Shown piece after piece: positions 6,900 through 13,437 of a DNA stretch of 22,228 bases. The stretch covers positions 1 through 22,228 of the forward strand of contig CAZXIY010000018.1 in NCBI GenBank assembly GCA_964640935.1, written 5' to 3'. The first letter of the stretch is position 1. The number at the start of each line of letters is the position of its first letter. A program made the position numbers and the translations under genes. The stretch is from CAZXIY01 sp964640935 (GTDB lineage: Archaea > Thermoplasmatota > Thermoplasmata > Methanomassiliicoccales > Methanomethylophilaceae). Under the pieces are notes generated by a model. The model searched no databases and was not told the DNA's origin. It saw nothing but the letters and a program-made list of their open reading frames with translations.

Positions 6900-7847
6900 T
6901 CAGGCCGTCCCTCCGGTCTGTCCTCCGGCCTGATCGGCCATCTTCTTTTTTCTGAGAAGCAGCGAAAGGACGATCGTGATAGCCAATACTCCGAGGATGA
7001 ATGCGAGCGATGCGAGGACCGGTATCTCGATAAAGTTCGAGATCAACAGCTTCACACCGACGAACACCAGGATTATTCCGAGACCGTATTTCAGATACTC
7101 GAGCGATGCGAGCGAACCTCTTATCGCGAAGTACAGGGATCTGAGTCCGAGCACGGCGAATATGTTGGATGTGTAGACAACGAATCTGTCCGTGGTGATG
7201 GCCAGCACGGCCGGTATGGAATCGACGGCGAATACGATGTCCGTGAGTTCGATGACTATGACGCAAAGGAGCAGAGGCGTCATCAGCTTCTTGCCGTTCT
7301 GTACGGTGAAGAACTTATCGCCGTCGAGTGTCGGCGAGGATTTCAGATGCTTCGACATGAACACCGCTATCTTGTTGTCCCCGCTGTCCTTGTCCTTGGC
7401 GAACATGGTCTTGAGAGCTGCGATGATCAGTATCACTCCGAACAGATACATCACGAATTCGAATCTCTCCAGGAGTTCTGCTCCGGCGAACACGAATATC
7501 GCACGGAACACTAATGCTCCGATGATACCGTAGAACAATGCTTTGTGCTGATACTCGTCAGGTATCGAGAAGTACGAGAATATCAGGATGAACACGAACA
7601 GGTTGTCCACGCTCATCGCTTTTTCGATCGCATATCCAGTGTAGTATGCGATACCCAGCTCCGAACCGAGAGTATACCATACGAACACACCGAATATCAG
7701 TGCGATGGTGATCCACAGGAGCGTGAAGTACAATGCCTGTTTCACAGAGATGTGTTTGGACTTGCGATTGAATACGCCTAGGTCCAAAGCAAGCAGAATA
7801 GCCACCAGTATAAGGAAGCCGACCCAGAACCAGATGTTCTCTGTCAT
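6900..7847 (-). CDS. terC: TerC/Alx-family integral membrane protein (probable metal exporter)
   Basis: A 315-residue polytopic membrane protein of the TerC family, whose members are linked to Mn2+ export and to metallating exported proteins. The two family signatures with membrane aspartates are present: KAMSVDNLFVFILIF and FAVDSIPAVLAIT. Eight or nine hydrophobic segments end in a short basic tail (LLRKKK) and a Gly/Thr/Gln-rich end. I chose the ATG at 7847. The frame stays open to an ATG at 7892, but the extra 15 codons lie largely inside an 11-bp hairpin (7862-7893) and look non-coding. The gene follows the ZIP transporter by about 54 bases. An uptake and an efflux type of metal transporter next to a NikR regulator suggest a metal-balancing unit. 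Confidence 0.9.
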   Translation of the reverse strand: MTENIWFWVGFLILVAILLALDLGVFNRKSKHISVKQALYFTLLWITIALIFGVFVWYTLGSELGIAYYTGYAIEKAMSVDNLFVFILIFSYFSIPDEYQHKALFYGIIGALVFRAIFVFAGAELLERFEFVMYLFGVILIIAALKTMFAKDKDSGDNKIAVFMSKHLKSSPTLDGDKFFTVQNGKKLMTPLLLCVIVIELTDIVFAVDSIPAVLAITTDRFVVYTSNIFAVLGLRSLYFAIRGSLASLEYLKYGLGIILVFVGVKLLISNFIEIPVLASLAFILGVLAITIVLSLLLRKKKMADQAGGQTGGTA

Positions 7848-7861
7848 GTCTTTCAGAGCGA

Positions 7862-7893
7862 GATGCGAGCCCCTTCTTATAAGGGCTCGCATC
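7862..7893 (-). promoter_or_regulatory. 11-bp hairpin between ZIP and terC genes
   Basis: GATGCGAGCCC (7862-7872) pairs perfectly with GGGCTCGCATC (7883-7893) around a 10-base A/T-rich loop. It lies between the ZIP stop and the terC start, 14 bases before the terC ATG. There is no T tract after it on the - strand, so an attenuator, an RNA processing site or a mRNA-stabilising element fits as well as a terminator. Confidence 0.6.
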
Positions 7894-7901
7894 AGTGTCC
7901 T

Positions 7902-8684
7902 TCAATGTCCGTGTCCTATGAGGAGGAATACGGCGGCCGCTATTGCGAGACCGATGAGAAGGAATGCAAATGATTTGAGTTCCTGGCTTTTTCTGTGGAA
8001 AGCTTCTGGCACCATATCGCAGAGTGCGACGTACATGAATGTTCCTGCAGAGAATGCCAATGGAAGTCCCGCGAGGCCTTCGACGGACATGCCGTTCAGG
8101 ACAATGAATGATATCACCGCGGCAATAGGCGTTATAATCGCGAATGAGAACAGATACTTCATCGCGACCTTCTTCGGCTGTTCGGCGAGGACGAACGTGG
8201 ACGACAGCGAGAACAGGACGACGAGCTTGTGTATGCACATGCCGAGCAGGGTTATCCAGCCAATGTCGCTGCTCGCCAGGAGTCCGGTGGCCAGAACCAG
8301 GCCGTCGACGAATGCGTGGACGGAGAGGCCGATGAAGGCTGACATGGACGTCAAGTTGTGAGAGTGCTCGTCCTCATGGCATTCGCAGGGGCATTCGGCC
8401 ATGTGATGATGTTTCATCAGCACATCGACGAACAATATGGCGAGGAATCCGAACATTATGGTTATGCAGACGTATGTAGGAGAGATGTTCCCTTCTGCAG
8501 ATTCGTGGATCGCTTCTGGAAGAAGAAGGAAGAACAATATGCCCAGGAATATCCCGGAGCTCAGTGCCACTAGGAGGTGGACCTGCTTGTCGGTTAATGG
8601 TCTGATGTAGGGCAGGTATGCTCCTACCATAGACACTCCGATGAGGGCCACTGTGTAGATCAGGAAGATGGAGACCGTATCCAT
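7902..8684 (-). CDS. ZIP-family divalent metal transporter
   Basis: A 260-residue membrane protein of the ZIP (Zrt/Irt-like) family, which imports Zn2+, Fe2+, Mn2+, Ni2+ or related ions. Eight hydrophobic segments are visible. Segment 4 carries LSVHAFVDGLVLA (His123, Asp127), the usual metal site, and segment 5 has HKLVVLFSL. The cytoplasmic loop between segments 3 and 4 (91-109) is rich in His, Cys, Asp and Glu (KHHHMAECPCECHEDEHSH) and probably binds metal as a sensor or buffer. The C-terminus is IGHGH. The gene is divergent from a NikR-type regulator with 93 bases between start codons, so nickel- or cobalt-responsive control is likely. Metal specificity is inference. Confidence 0.9.
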   Translation of the reverse strand: MDTVSIFLIYTVALIGVSMVGAYLPYIRPLTDKQVHLLVALSSGIFLGILFFLLLPEAIHESAEGNISPTYVCITIMFGFLAILFVDVLMKHHHMAECPCECHEDEHSHNLTSMSAFIGLSVHAFVDGLVLATGLLASSDIGWITLLGMCIHKLVVLFSLSSTFVLAEQPKKVAMKYLFSFAIITPIAAVISFIVLNGMSVEGLAGLPLAFSAGTFMYVALCDMVPEAFHRKSQELKSFAFLLIGLAIAAAVFLLIGHGH

Positions 8685-8777
8685 AGAACCTCTTCATCAT
8701 CACTGATTATTAAAATATTGCTGAAAGGTTAATAATTTTGATATATGATGTACTCATATTGTTAATAACGATGACCT
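8685..8777. promoter_or_regulatory. Divergent promoter region ZIP / nikR with candidate NikR operator
   Basis: An A/T-rich interval with TATA-like elements in both directions. It contains the inverted repeat ATATGA-TGTAC-TCATAT (8743-8759) and two direct copies of GTTAATAA (about 8728 and 8759). The half-sites resemble those of the E. coli NikR box (GTATGA, 16-base spacer, TCATAC). Here the spacer is 5 bases, one helical turn shorter. The palindrome lies about 20 to 35 bases before the regulator ATG, suited to autoregulation and to control of ZIP. Binding by NikR is inferred. Confidence 0.55.
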
Positions 8778-9161
8778 ATGGGAATAATCAGTGTTTCCCT
8801 GAATGATGACAATATCCGCTCTTTGGAGGATATACAGGTGGTGTGTGGACTCAACGGTCGCAGCGAAGCTATAAGATATGCGATACGGGCCGCCGAGACC
8901 GAGATCAAAGAACTGAGCGACATGGAAGGTCCGGTGGAGGGCGTGCTCGTTATCGTGCACGGTGATCACGGCGACACATGGATAAGTCAGATACAGCACA
9001 GGTACGAGGAGCACATAAAGACGCAGCTGCACTCGCATCTCAAGGACAGAAAATGTTTGGAGGTCATGATAATCTCCAGCGACGCCGCTACCATGAAGGA
9101 TGTCATGAAGGAGATCAATTCGACCGGAAAGGCCGATTATGTCAAGTTCGTTCGCAGCTGA
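8778..9161 (+). CDS. nikR: NikR-family nickel-responsive transcriptional regulator
   Basis: A 127-residue ribbon-helix-helix regulator with a C-terminal metal-sensing ACT-like domain. The N-terminal strand IISVSLNDD and the helices with GRSEAIRYAIR (27-37) form the DNA-binding part. The C-terminal domain keeps all four high-affinity Ni2+ ligands at E. coli NikR spacing: His74 (E. coli His76), His85 and His87 in LHSHL (His87, His89) and Cys93 in KCLEV (Cys95). It should therefore tetramerise and bind DNA when nickel is present. Nickel is central to methanogens (methyl-CoM reductase F430, hydrogenases). The divergent ZIP-terC genes are the obvious targets. The start is ATG at 8778; an upstream ATG at 8771 is out of frame. 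Confidence 0.92.
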   Translation: MGIISVSLNDDNIRSLEDIQVVCGLNGRSEAIRYAIRAAETEIKELSDMEGPVEGVLVIVHGDHGDTWISQIQHRYEEHIKTQLHSHLKDRKCLEVMIISSDAATMKDVMKEINSTGKADYVKFVRS

Positions 9162-9174
9162 CACGTTTCTGTTT

Positions 9175-9205
9175 TAAGTATTGAAGGTGGAAGCTTTAAT
9201 ACTTA
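9175..9205 (+). promoter_or_regulatory. Inverted repeat overlapping TATA element of the acidic-protein gene
   Basis: TAAGTATT (9175-9182) and AATACTTA (9198-9205) are exact reverse complements around 15 bases. The right arm lies within TTTAATACTTA, a TATA-like box about 35 bases before the ATG at 9236. It may be an operator, or the 3' end signal of nikR. Confidence 0.4.
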
Positions 9206-9235
9206 GAATGCGTATCATCGCGCGGATGGGATAGC

Positions 9236-11605
9236 ATGGGTTCTGAGAACCTGAATAACAGCGGTAGCTCTGCTTCTGGCTCTAAAAAAGGGGCAAAAGC
9301 AGGATTCAAGGGGTTGTTCGGCTCCCTAATGGGATCGAACAAGAGGCCGTCGGACGGGACGGTAGCGATCGCTCCTCGTAAGAGGAGGATCATAAGCGTT
9401 GTGAACAGACCTACATTCTTGCGTGAGGTACACCGCGAGAACGCGATCGCGGATGCAACTGCGCCCGCAGAGATCAAGATCGCGGTCCCGGAAGATGCAA
9501 GGTCAACAATTGAAGATAATGCTCCTGAAGCTCAGTATGTGCAGGCCCCTGCAATCGAGGAACCTGTATACGAGGTGACGGAAGAGGAATACGTCGAAGA
9601 GGTCCAGCCTGCCGTTGCAGACGTCGAGGTACCGATCTATTCGGCGGAAGAGGTCCGGACAGAGATGTACGCGGACCCCGTCGAGATTCCCGCAGAGCAG
9701 GTGCAGACGGATGTTCCCGAGGAACAGATGTCGGAAGTCCAGGACGATATGGTCACGGACGTTCCGTCGATCGAAGAGGTTCCGTTGGCAGAACAGACAG
9801 GGGTTCTCGAAGAAGACGCAGAAGCACCGGTGATGGATGCATCGGATGAGATGGACGTTCCCGCATCGGAGGATATGCAGGCGGAAGAGCCGTCCGATAT
9901 CCAGACAGAGTCGACGGATGTCATCGAGGATGTTTCTGCATCGGCAGAGCCGATGTCAGAAGAAGCGAAAGACGATATTTCGGTACCGCAGATCGAGAAC
10001 GGAGAGCAGGAGACTGCCGAATCGTCTCTGGCATCAGAGGATGATATCGTTATTGACGATCAGGTCGAACAACAATCGGAGGCGGAAGAGATCCAGGAGC
10101 CAGACGTCGAGATAGAAGGCGGCGCCGTCGTCAAGGAACTCGATGACCTCTCGGAAATGTCCGAACCGGCCTTCCCGACGGTACAGTCGGCGGAGACATC
10201 GTCTGCGGCGGCCGTGAGGATAACGACCTCGCAGGCATTCTACGATTTCGACTACTGGAGCGATGACGATGCTTTCGGGACGGATTCCGAACAGGAGCTA
10301 GACGCATCTGCCGAGGAACCTTCTGAGGGTTCAGTATCGGACGTTCCTGCCGAGGAGAAAAAGACAGACGATATTCGATCGGAAGCGGTACAGGAACAGA
10401 CAGCAGTGGAGATCGATGACGATCTCGGCGATGTCATGAAGATGACGATCCCCGATGTCGGAGGGGACGAGATGTCGATGATGGATGCCGAGGTATCCGA
10501 TCAGTACGATGCCGATGTCCTGGACGACAGCACACCCGATATCTCGTACCAGGTGGCCGACGAGGTCGCCGCAGCAGCGATGGTCAGGGATTTCGTGCTC
10601 ATCGATTCGGTCGACAGCGAATATCCGGCCGATGATGTCGCGGCACAGAATGAGGAAGTCGTTCCAGATGTGCCGGAGTCTCAGTGCGGTACGGCCGTCG
10701 CGGCAGTATCCGAGAGTCGCATATGCATAGTGTCGGAATCATCGGTTCCGGCATGTGTTGAATCGGCAGGTCCTCTCGCGGTCGTATCCCAGGTGGACCC
10801 GGTCGAAGAGGCATTCATCTCAGAAGCGATCGATTACGTAAGTGCGGATTCGATCGTGAACGATGTCATGCCGGGGCTTGTACCGGAAGTGTTCGAGGCT
10901 CCGAAGCCGCCGATAGAGTATGTGATAGGGACGATCGAGGAAGAGCGTGTGTGCGAGACGAACATCGTCGTCAACGACGCTCCGCAGATCGATTATGTCA
11001 TATCCGAGATAGAAGAACCTGCCGAAGGAAAGACGAATATCGTCGTCAACGACAGGCCTCAGATAGATTATGTGATATCGGAGATAGACAGCGTTCCGGA
11101 TGCTGAGACGAACATCGTCGTCAACGACGCTCCGCAGATCGATTATGTCATATCCGAGATAGAAGGGCCGGCAGAGGAAGTCACCAACATAGTCGTGAAC
11201 GATGCCCCTCAGATAGATTACGTGATATCTGAGATCGAATCGCCAGTGGAATCCAACGTCAACATCGTTATCGATGAGCCGCAGGCGGAAGTCGTTCCGG
11301 AAACAGTCGCAGAAGCATCGCCGGCAGTATCTCATATCGAAGAAGCGAAGGCCGAGGTCTTTGCAAGAGCGGCTGCCTATACGGAACCGACGAAGATCTG
11401 CTTCGGATTCGCCACATCATCGTCCAAGCACGTCGGCAACACCGGTATAAGATTCATACTCGGAAAGCCGGACGTTCAGAAAGAGGATGACGACCAGGTC
11501 ACCGTCGATGACGATGACATGATACCCGTGCCTCACAGGTCGACCTTCGGCAACGAGGGAGCATTCGTTTCCTCTTTTGCTTCTGGCGGAAAATATTTCA
11601 TTTGA
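9236..11605 (+). CDS. Very acidic 789-residue repeat protein, function unknown
   Basis: I do not recognise a family. The protein has three zones. Residues 1 to about 70 are basic and Ser/Gly-rich, with KKGAKAGFKGLFGSL and RKRRII. About 70 to 560 is an extremely acidic, low-complexity tract (Glu, Asp, Val, Ala, Ser, Pro), almost certainly disordered. Residues 560-683 are five tandem repeats of 25 residues (the last is 24) with core IDYVISEIE...TNIVVNDAPQ. The C-terminal 60 residues look more folded (ICFGFATSSSKHVGNTGIRF, then a DDDD cluster and VPHRSTFGNEG). There is no signal peptide or membrane segment, so it is probably cytosolic. Codon use matches its neighbours and the frame is open for 2.3 kb, so it is a real gene. 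A TATA-like TTTAATACTTA about 35 bases upstream suggests its own promoter. Possible roles are a scaffold, a polyanionic chaperone or a metal buffer; none is supported directly. Confidence 0.85.
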   Translation: MGSENLNNSGSSASGSKKGAKAGFKGLFGSLMGSNKRPSDGTVAIAPRKRRIISVVNRPTFLREVHRENAIADATAPAEIKIAVPEDARSTIEDNAPEAQYVQAPAIEEPVYEVTEEEYVEEVQPAVADVEVPIYSAEEVRTEMYADPVEIPAEQVQTDVPEEQMSEVQDDMVTDVPSIEEVPLAEQTGVLEEDAEAPVMDASDEMDVPASEDMQAEEPSDIQTESTDVIEDVSASAEPMSEEAKDDISVPQIENGEQETAESSLASEDDIVIDDQVEQQSEAEEIQEPDVEIEGGAVVKELDDLSEMSEPAFPTVQSAETSSAAAVRITTSQAFYDFDYWSDDDAFGTDSEQELDASAEEPSEGSVSDVPAEEKKTDDIRSEAVQEQTAVEIDDDLGDVMKMTIPDVGGDEMSMMDAEVSDQYDADVLDDSTPDISYQVADEVAAAAMVRDFVLIDSVDSEYPADDVAAQNEEVVPDVPESQCGTAVAAVSESRICIVSESSVPACVESAGPLAVVSQVDPVEEAFISEAIDYVSADSIVNDVMPGLVPEVFEAPKPPIEYVIGTIEEERVCETNIVVNDAPQIDYVISEIEEPAEGKTNIVVNDRPQIDYVISEIDSVPDAETNIVVNDAPQIDYVISEIEGPAEEVTNIVVNDAPQIDYVISEIESPVESNVNIVIDEPQAEVVPETVAEASPAVSHIEEAKAEVFARAAAYTEPTKICFGFATSSSKHVGNTGIRFILGKPDVQKEDDDQVTVDDDDMIPVPHRSTFGNEGAFVSSFASGGKYFI
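10913..11284 (+). repeat. Five in-frame 75-base coding repeats
   Basis: Units start at 10913, 10988, 11063, 11138 and 11213 and encode 25, 25, 25, 25 and 24 residues. The consensus is I-D/E-Y-V-I-S-E-I followed by a variable 7-residue spacer and then TNIVVNDAPQ. At DNA level the copies alternate in codon choice. The segments 10955-11015 and 11105-11165 are identical over 61 bases at an offset of 150, which shows recent duplication or conversion of a two-unit block. Confidence 0.9.
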
Positions 11606-11678
11606 GATAACTTCTTAACAAAACCTTTTTCCCATCCTCTTTTGTCGTTCGCATACACTTAAATTTAGAACAATCATA
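11606..11678 (+). promoter_or_regulatory. Terminator-like T tracts and promoter before the antiporter
   Basis: T-rich runs (CTTTTTCCC and CTCTTTTGT, about 11622-11645) follow the acidic-protein stop and resemble archaeal oligo-T termination. CTTAAATTTA (about 11658-11667) is a TATA-like box that would start transcription near the antiporter ATGs at 11679 and 11688, giving a leaderless mRNA. The spacing favours the second ATG. Confidence 0.5.
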
Positions 11679-13004
11679 ATGTTGCCTATGGAGATCGGAG
11701 AAGTACTATTGATGCTCGCAGTGGTCTTCGTGTTAGCGAAGATTGCATCTTTTGTCTTCAAAAAATTCGGGATTCCCGGATTGGTCGGAGAGATAATCGT
11801 CGGAATAATATTGGCGAACGTAATCCTGACCAACGGTCAGACCCTGGCAGATATGCTGGGCATATGGTACTACATCGGCGAAGACGGCCATATGGTCACA
11901 AGCGAGATGTTCGACATACTGAAGGTCATCGGAGAGCTCGGTGTGATATTCCTGCTGTTCTCGGTGGGTCTCGAGACCCGTGTAAAGGACCTGACATCTG
12001 TCGGTAAAGCTGCGATACTTGTTGCGACCCTCGGTGTGATATTGCCGTTCATACTTGGATACTGTTATATAGAGTTCTTCGAGGACGGGAACATGTATCA
12101 CGCGCTGTTCCTCGGAGCCGCGATGGTCGCCACCAGCGTAGGTATCACAGCCCGTGTCATCAAGGATATGAAGCTGACGGACACCAAGGAATCCAGGATC
12201 ATCATCGGGGCCGCGGTCATAGACGATATACTCGGCATGATAGTCCTCGCGATAGTGTCCGGTATGGCAAAATCCGGCGGTATCGATATAGCGAGCGTGG
12301 CCAGCGTGGCAATAATGGCGATAGTATTCGTTCTTGCCGTAATGCTGGTCGCGTCCAAAGGTGTGCCAGCTTTGCATAAGTGGTGGCAGCACCGTACCCA
12401 GCGTAAGTTCGCGGAGAACAACAACTACATACCTCCGAGGTACAACATGCTGGTCATCTCCCTCGGTACATGTCTTATCTTCGCGTGGCTCGCGGAGTAC
12501 ATAGGTCTCGCGGCCATAATCGGGGCATTCCTCGCAGGTATGCTATTCTCCGATTATGCCGTAGAACTCGGGCTTCTGGAGAAGGTGGAATCAATCAACG
12601 TCCTCTTCGTGTCGTTCTTCTTCGTGTACGTAGGTCTCCAGGTGAGCCTCGATCACATAACGACGCAACTCATCATCGCCACGGTGATAGTGATCATCCT
12701 TGCTGTGATAGGCAAGTACGTCGGCTGCTCTATCGGAGCGAAGCTCGGGGACAGGGAATTGGACAAGAGCTCGATGAACATCATCGGTATCGGTATGATC
12801 CCCAGGGGCGAGGTCGGAATAATCGTCGCGACCATAGGCCTCAGCATCGTCGTCAACGGCGGTACGGCCATATCCCAGGAATTGTACACGGTCGTCGTTC
12901 TGATGTCAGTCATTACGACGATAATCGCTCCGCCGCTCCTTTCGATAGCGTTCAGAAAGAAGTACCCGCCAGAGTACAAGATCCAGCCGAACGATCAGCT
13001 GTAA
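11679..13004 (+). CDS. CPA2-family monovalent cation/proton antiporter
   Basis: A 441-residue membrane protein with about 12 to 13 hydrophobic segments, related to NapA/KefB-type Na+(K+)/H+ exchangers. The core ion-binding features are visible. An unwound helix has MVATSVGITARVIKD, followed by GAAVIDDILGMIVLAI with the adjacent Asp182-Asp183 pair typical of electrogenic family members. A later helix has IPRGEVGIIVATIGL with the conserved Arg-Gly-Glu. It lacks the C-terminal TrkA-N nucleotide-binding domain of full Kef channels. It would export Na+ (or K+) in exchange for protons, setting pH and sodium balance in a methanogen that depends on ion gradients. The start is ATG at 11679 or 11688. 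The stop is TAA. Confidence 0.9.
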   Translation: MLPMEIGEVLLMLAVVFVLAKIASFVFKKFGIPGLVGEIIVGIILANVILTNGQTLADMLGIWYYIGEDGHMVTSEMFDILKVIGELGVIFLLFSVGLETRVKDLTSVGKAAILVATLGVILPFILGYCYIEFFEDGNMYHALFLGAAMVATSVGITARVIKDMKLTDTKESRIIIGAAVIDDILGMIVLAIVSGMAKSGGIDIASVASVAIMAIVFVLAVMLVASKGVPALHKWWQHRTQRKFAENNNYIPPRYNMLVISLGTCLIFAWLAEYIGLAAIIGAFLAGMLFSDYAVELGLLEKVESINVLFVSFFFVYVGLQVSLDHITTQLIIATVIVIILAVIGKYVGCSIGAKLGDRELDKSSMNIIGIGMIPRGEVGIIVATIGLSIVVNGGTAISQELYTVVVLMSVITTIIAPPLLSIAFRKKYPPEYKIQPNDQL

Positions 13005-13177
13005 ACCACTTCATTCACGGATCGGGCTTCTGCCTGGTCCGTTGGATTTTCATATAATTCTTAAGATCCCCGGGACAGACCTTTCAGTCGATGACCGCTG
13101 GAATAAGAATAAGAACGACAGCGCGAACGCTGTCACAACACGATTGCAAAACCGATGAACAAGTCCAAAGCGACAGT
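13005..13177. other. Intergenic region between convergent antiporter and Sec61-beta genes
   Basis: No coding frame is convincing here. The only clear structure is the terminator hairpin at 13117-13134, listed separately. Confidence 0.5.
13117..13134 (-). terminator. Intrinsic-type terminator of the Sec61-beta gene
   Basis: GACAGCG (13117-13123) pairs with CGCTGTC (13128-13134). Read on the - strand the loop is TTCG, a stable tetraloop, and it is followed by the T-rich stretch GTTCTTATTCTTATTCC. It lies 44 bases beyond the Sec61-beta stop. Confidence 0.65.
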
Positions 13178-13345
13178 TCAGCTCATCGGGATGAACGTCT
13201 CGAGCAGAAGCACGAGGACACACATGCCGATAGCGAGTCCGATGACTAGTTTCGGGCTGATCTTCAGGGCTTTGTCGTTCTCGGTATCGAAATACCTGAC
13301 CAATCCTGCCTGAGATTGAAATCCGCCGTCGTTTTTCTTTGCCAT
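13178..13345 (-). CDS. secG: Preprotein translocase subunit Sec61-beta (SecG-type)
   Basis: A 55-residue tail-anchored protein. It starts MAKKNDGGFQSQAGLVRYFD, has a charged middle (ENDKALKISPK) and ends in one membrane helix, about residues 33-48 (LVIGLAIGMCVLVLLL). This is the archaeal Sec61-beta pattern, including the Gly/Gln-rich AGL-x-RYF element. It is the small, non-essential-type subunit of the SecYE-beta protein-conducting channel and sits in the cytoplasmic membrane. The ATG at 13345 is about 28 bases from an A/T-rich TATA element (13368-13380), so the mRNA is probably leaderless. It is divergent from lysK and easily missed because of its size. The stop is TGA. Confidence 0.93.
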   Translation of the reverse strand: MAKKNDGGFQSQAGLVRYFDTENDKALKISPKLVIGLAIGMCVLVLLLETFIPMS

Positions 13346-13437
13346 TGAAGAAGAGAAACAGACCTCTGTATAAAAATATTACTAGGTCTAAACCGAAAGG
13401 GTCTTTTATTGAACGGCGCTAACAGGGGCCGATTAGT
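13346..13437. promoter_or_regulatory. Divergent promoters of secG (Sec61-beta) and lysK
   Basis: On the - strand AATATTTTTATAC (13368-13380) is centred about 28 bases before the secG ATG. On the + strand CTTTTATT (13403-13410) is centred about 31 bases before the lysK ATG. Both distances fit archaeal TATA boxes of leaderless genes. No Shine-Dalgarno sequence is seen for either gene. Confidence 0.6.

Noticed and set aside
6684..7514. 276-residue + strand frame over the QueG-like and terC genes
   Set aside because: It spans two real - strand genes, is rich in charged and aromatic residues without a domain, and has no promoter or ribosome site.
7848..7892. N-terminal extension of terC from the ATG at 7892
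   Set aside because: The extra codons lie largely inside the 11-bp hairpin and encode an Arg-rich leader not typical of TerC; the ATG at 7847 begins directly before the first membrane helix.
10913..11284. CRISPR array
   Set aside because: The repeats are 75 bases, tandem, in frame within a protein gene and lack unique spacers of constant size between identical repeats.
10820..11335. Long open frame on the - strand across the repeat block (171 residues)
   Set aside because: It is antisense to the 789-residue gene, owes its length to the repeated sequence, and its translation is Arg/Tyr/Asp-rich with no sensible domain.
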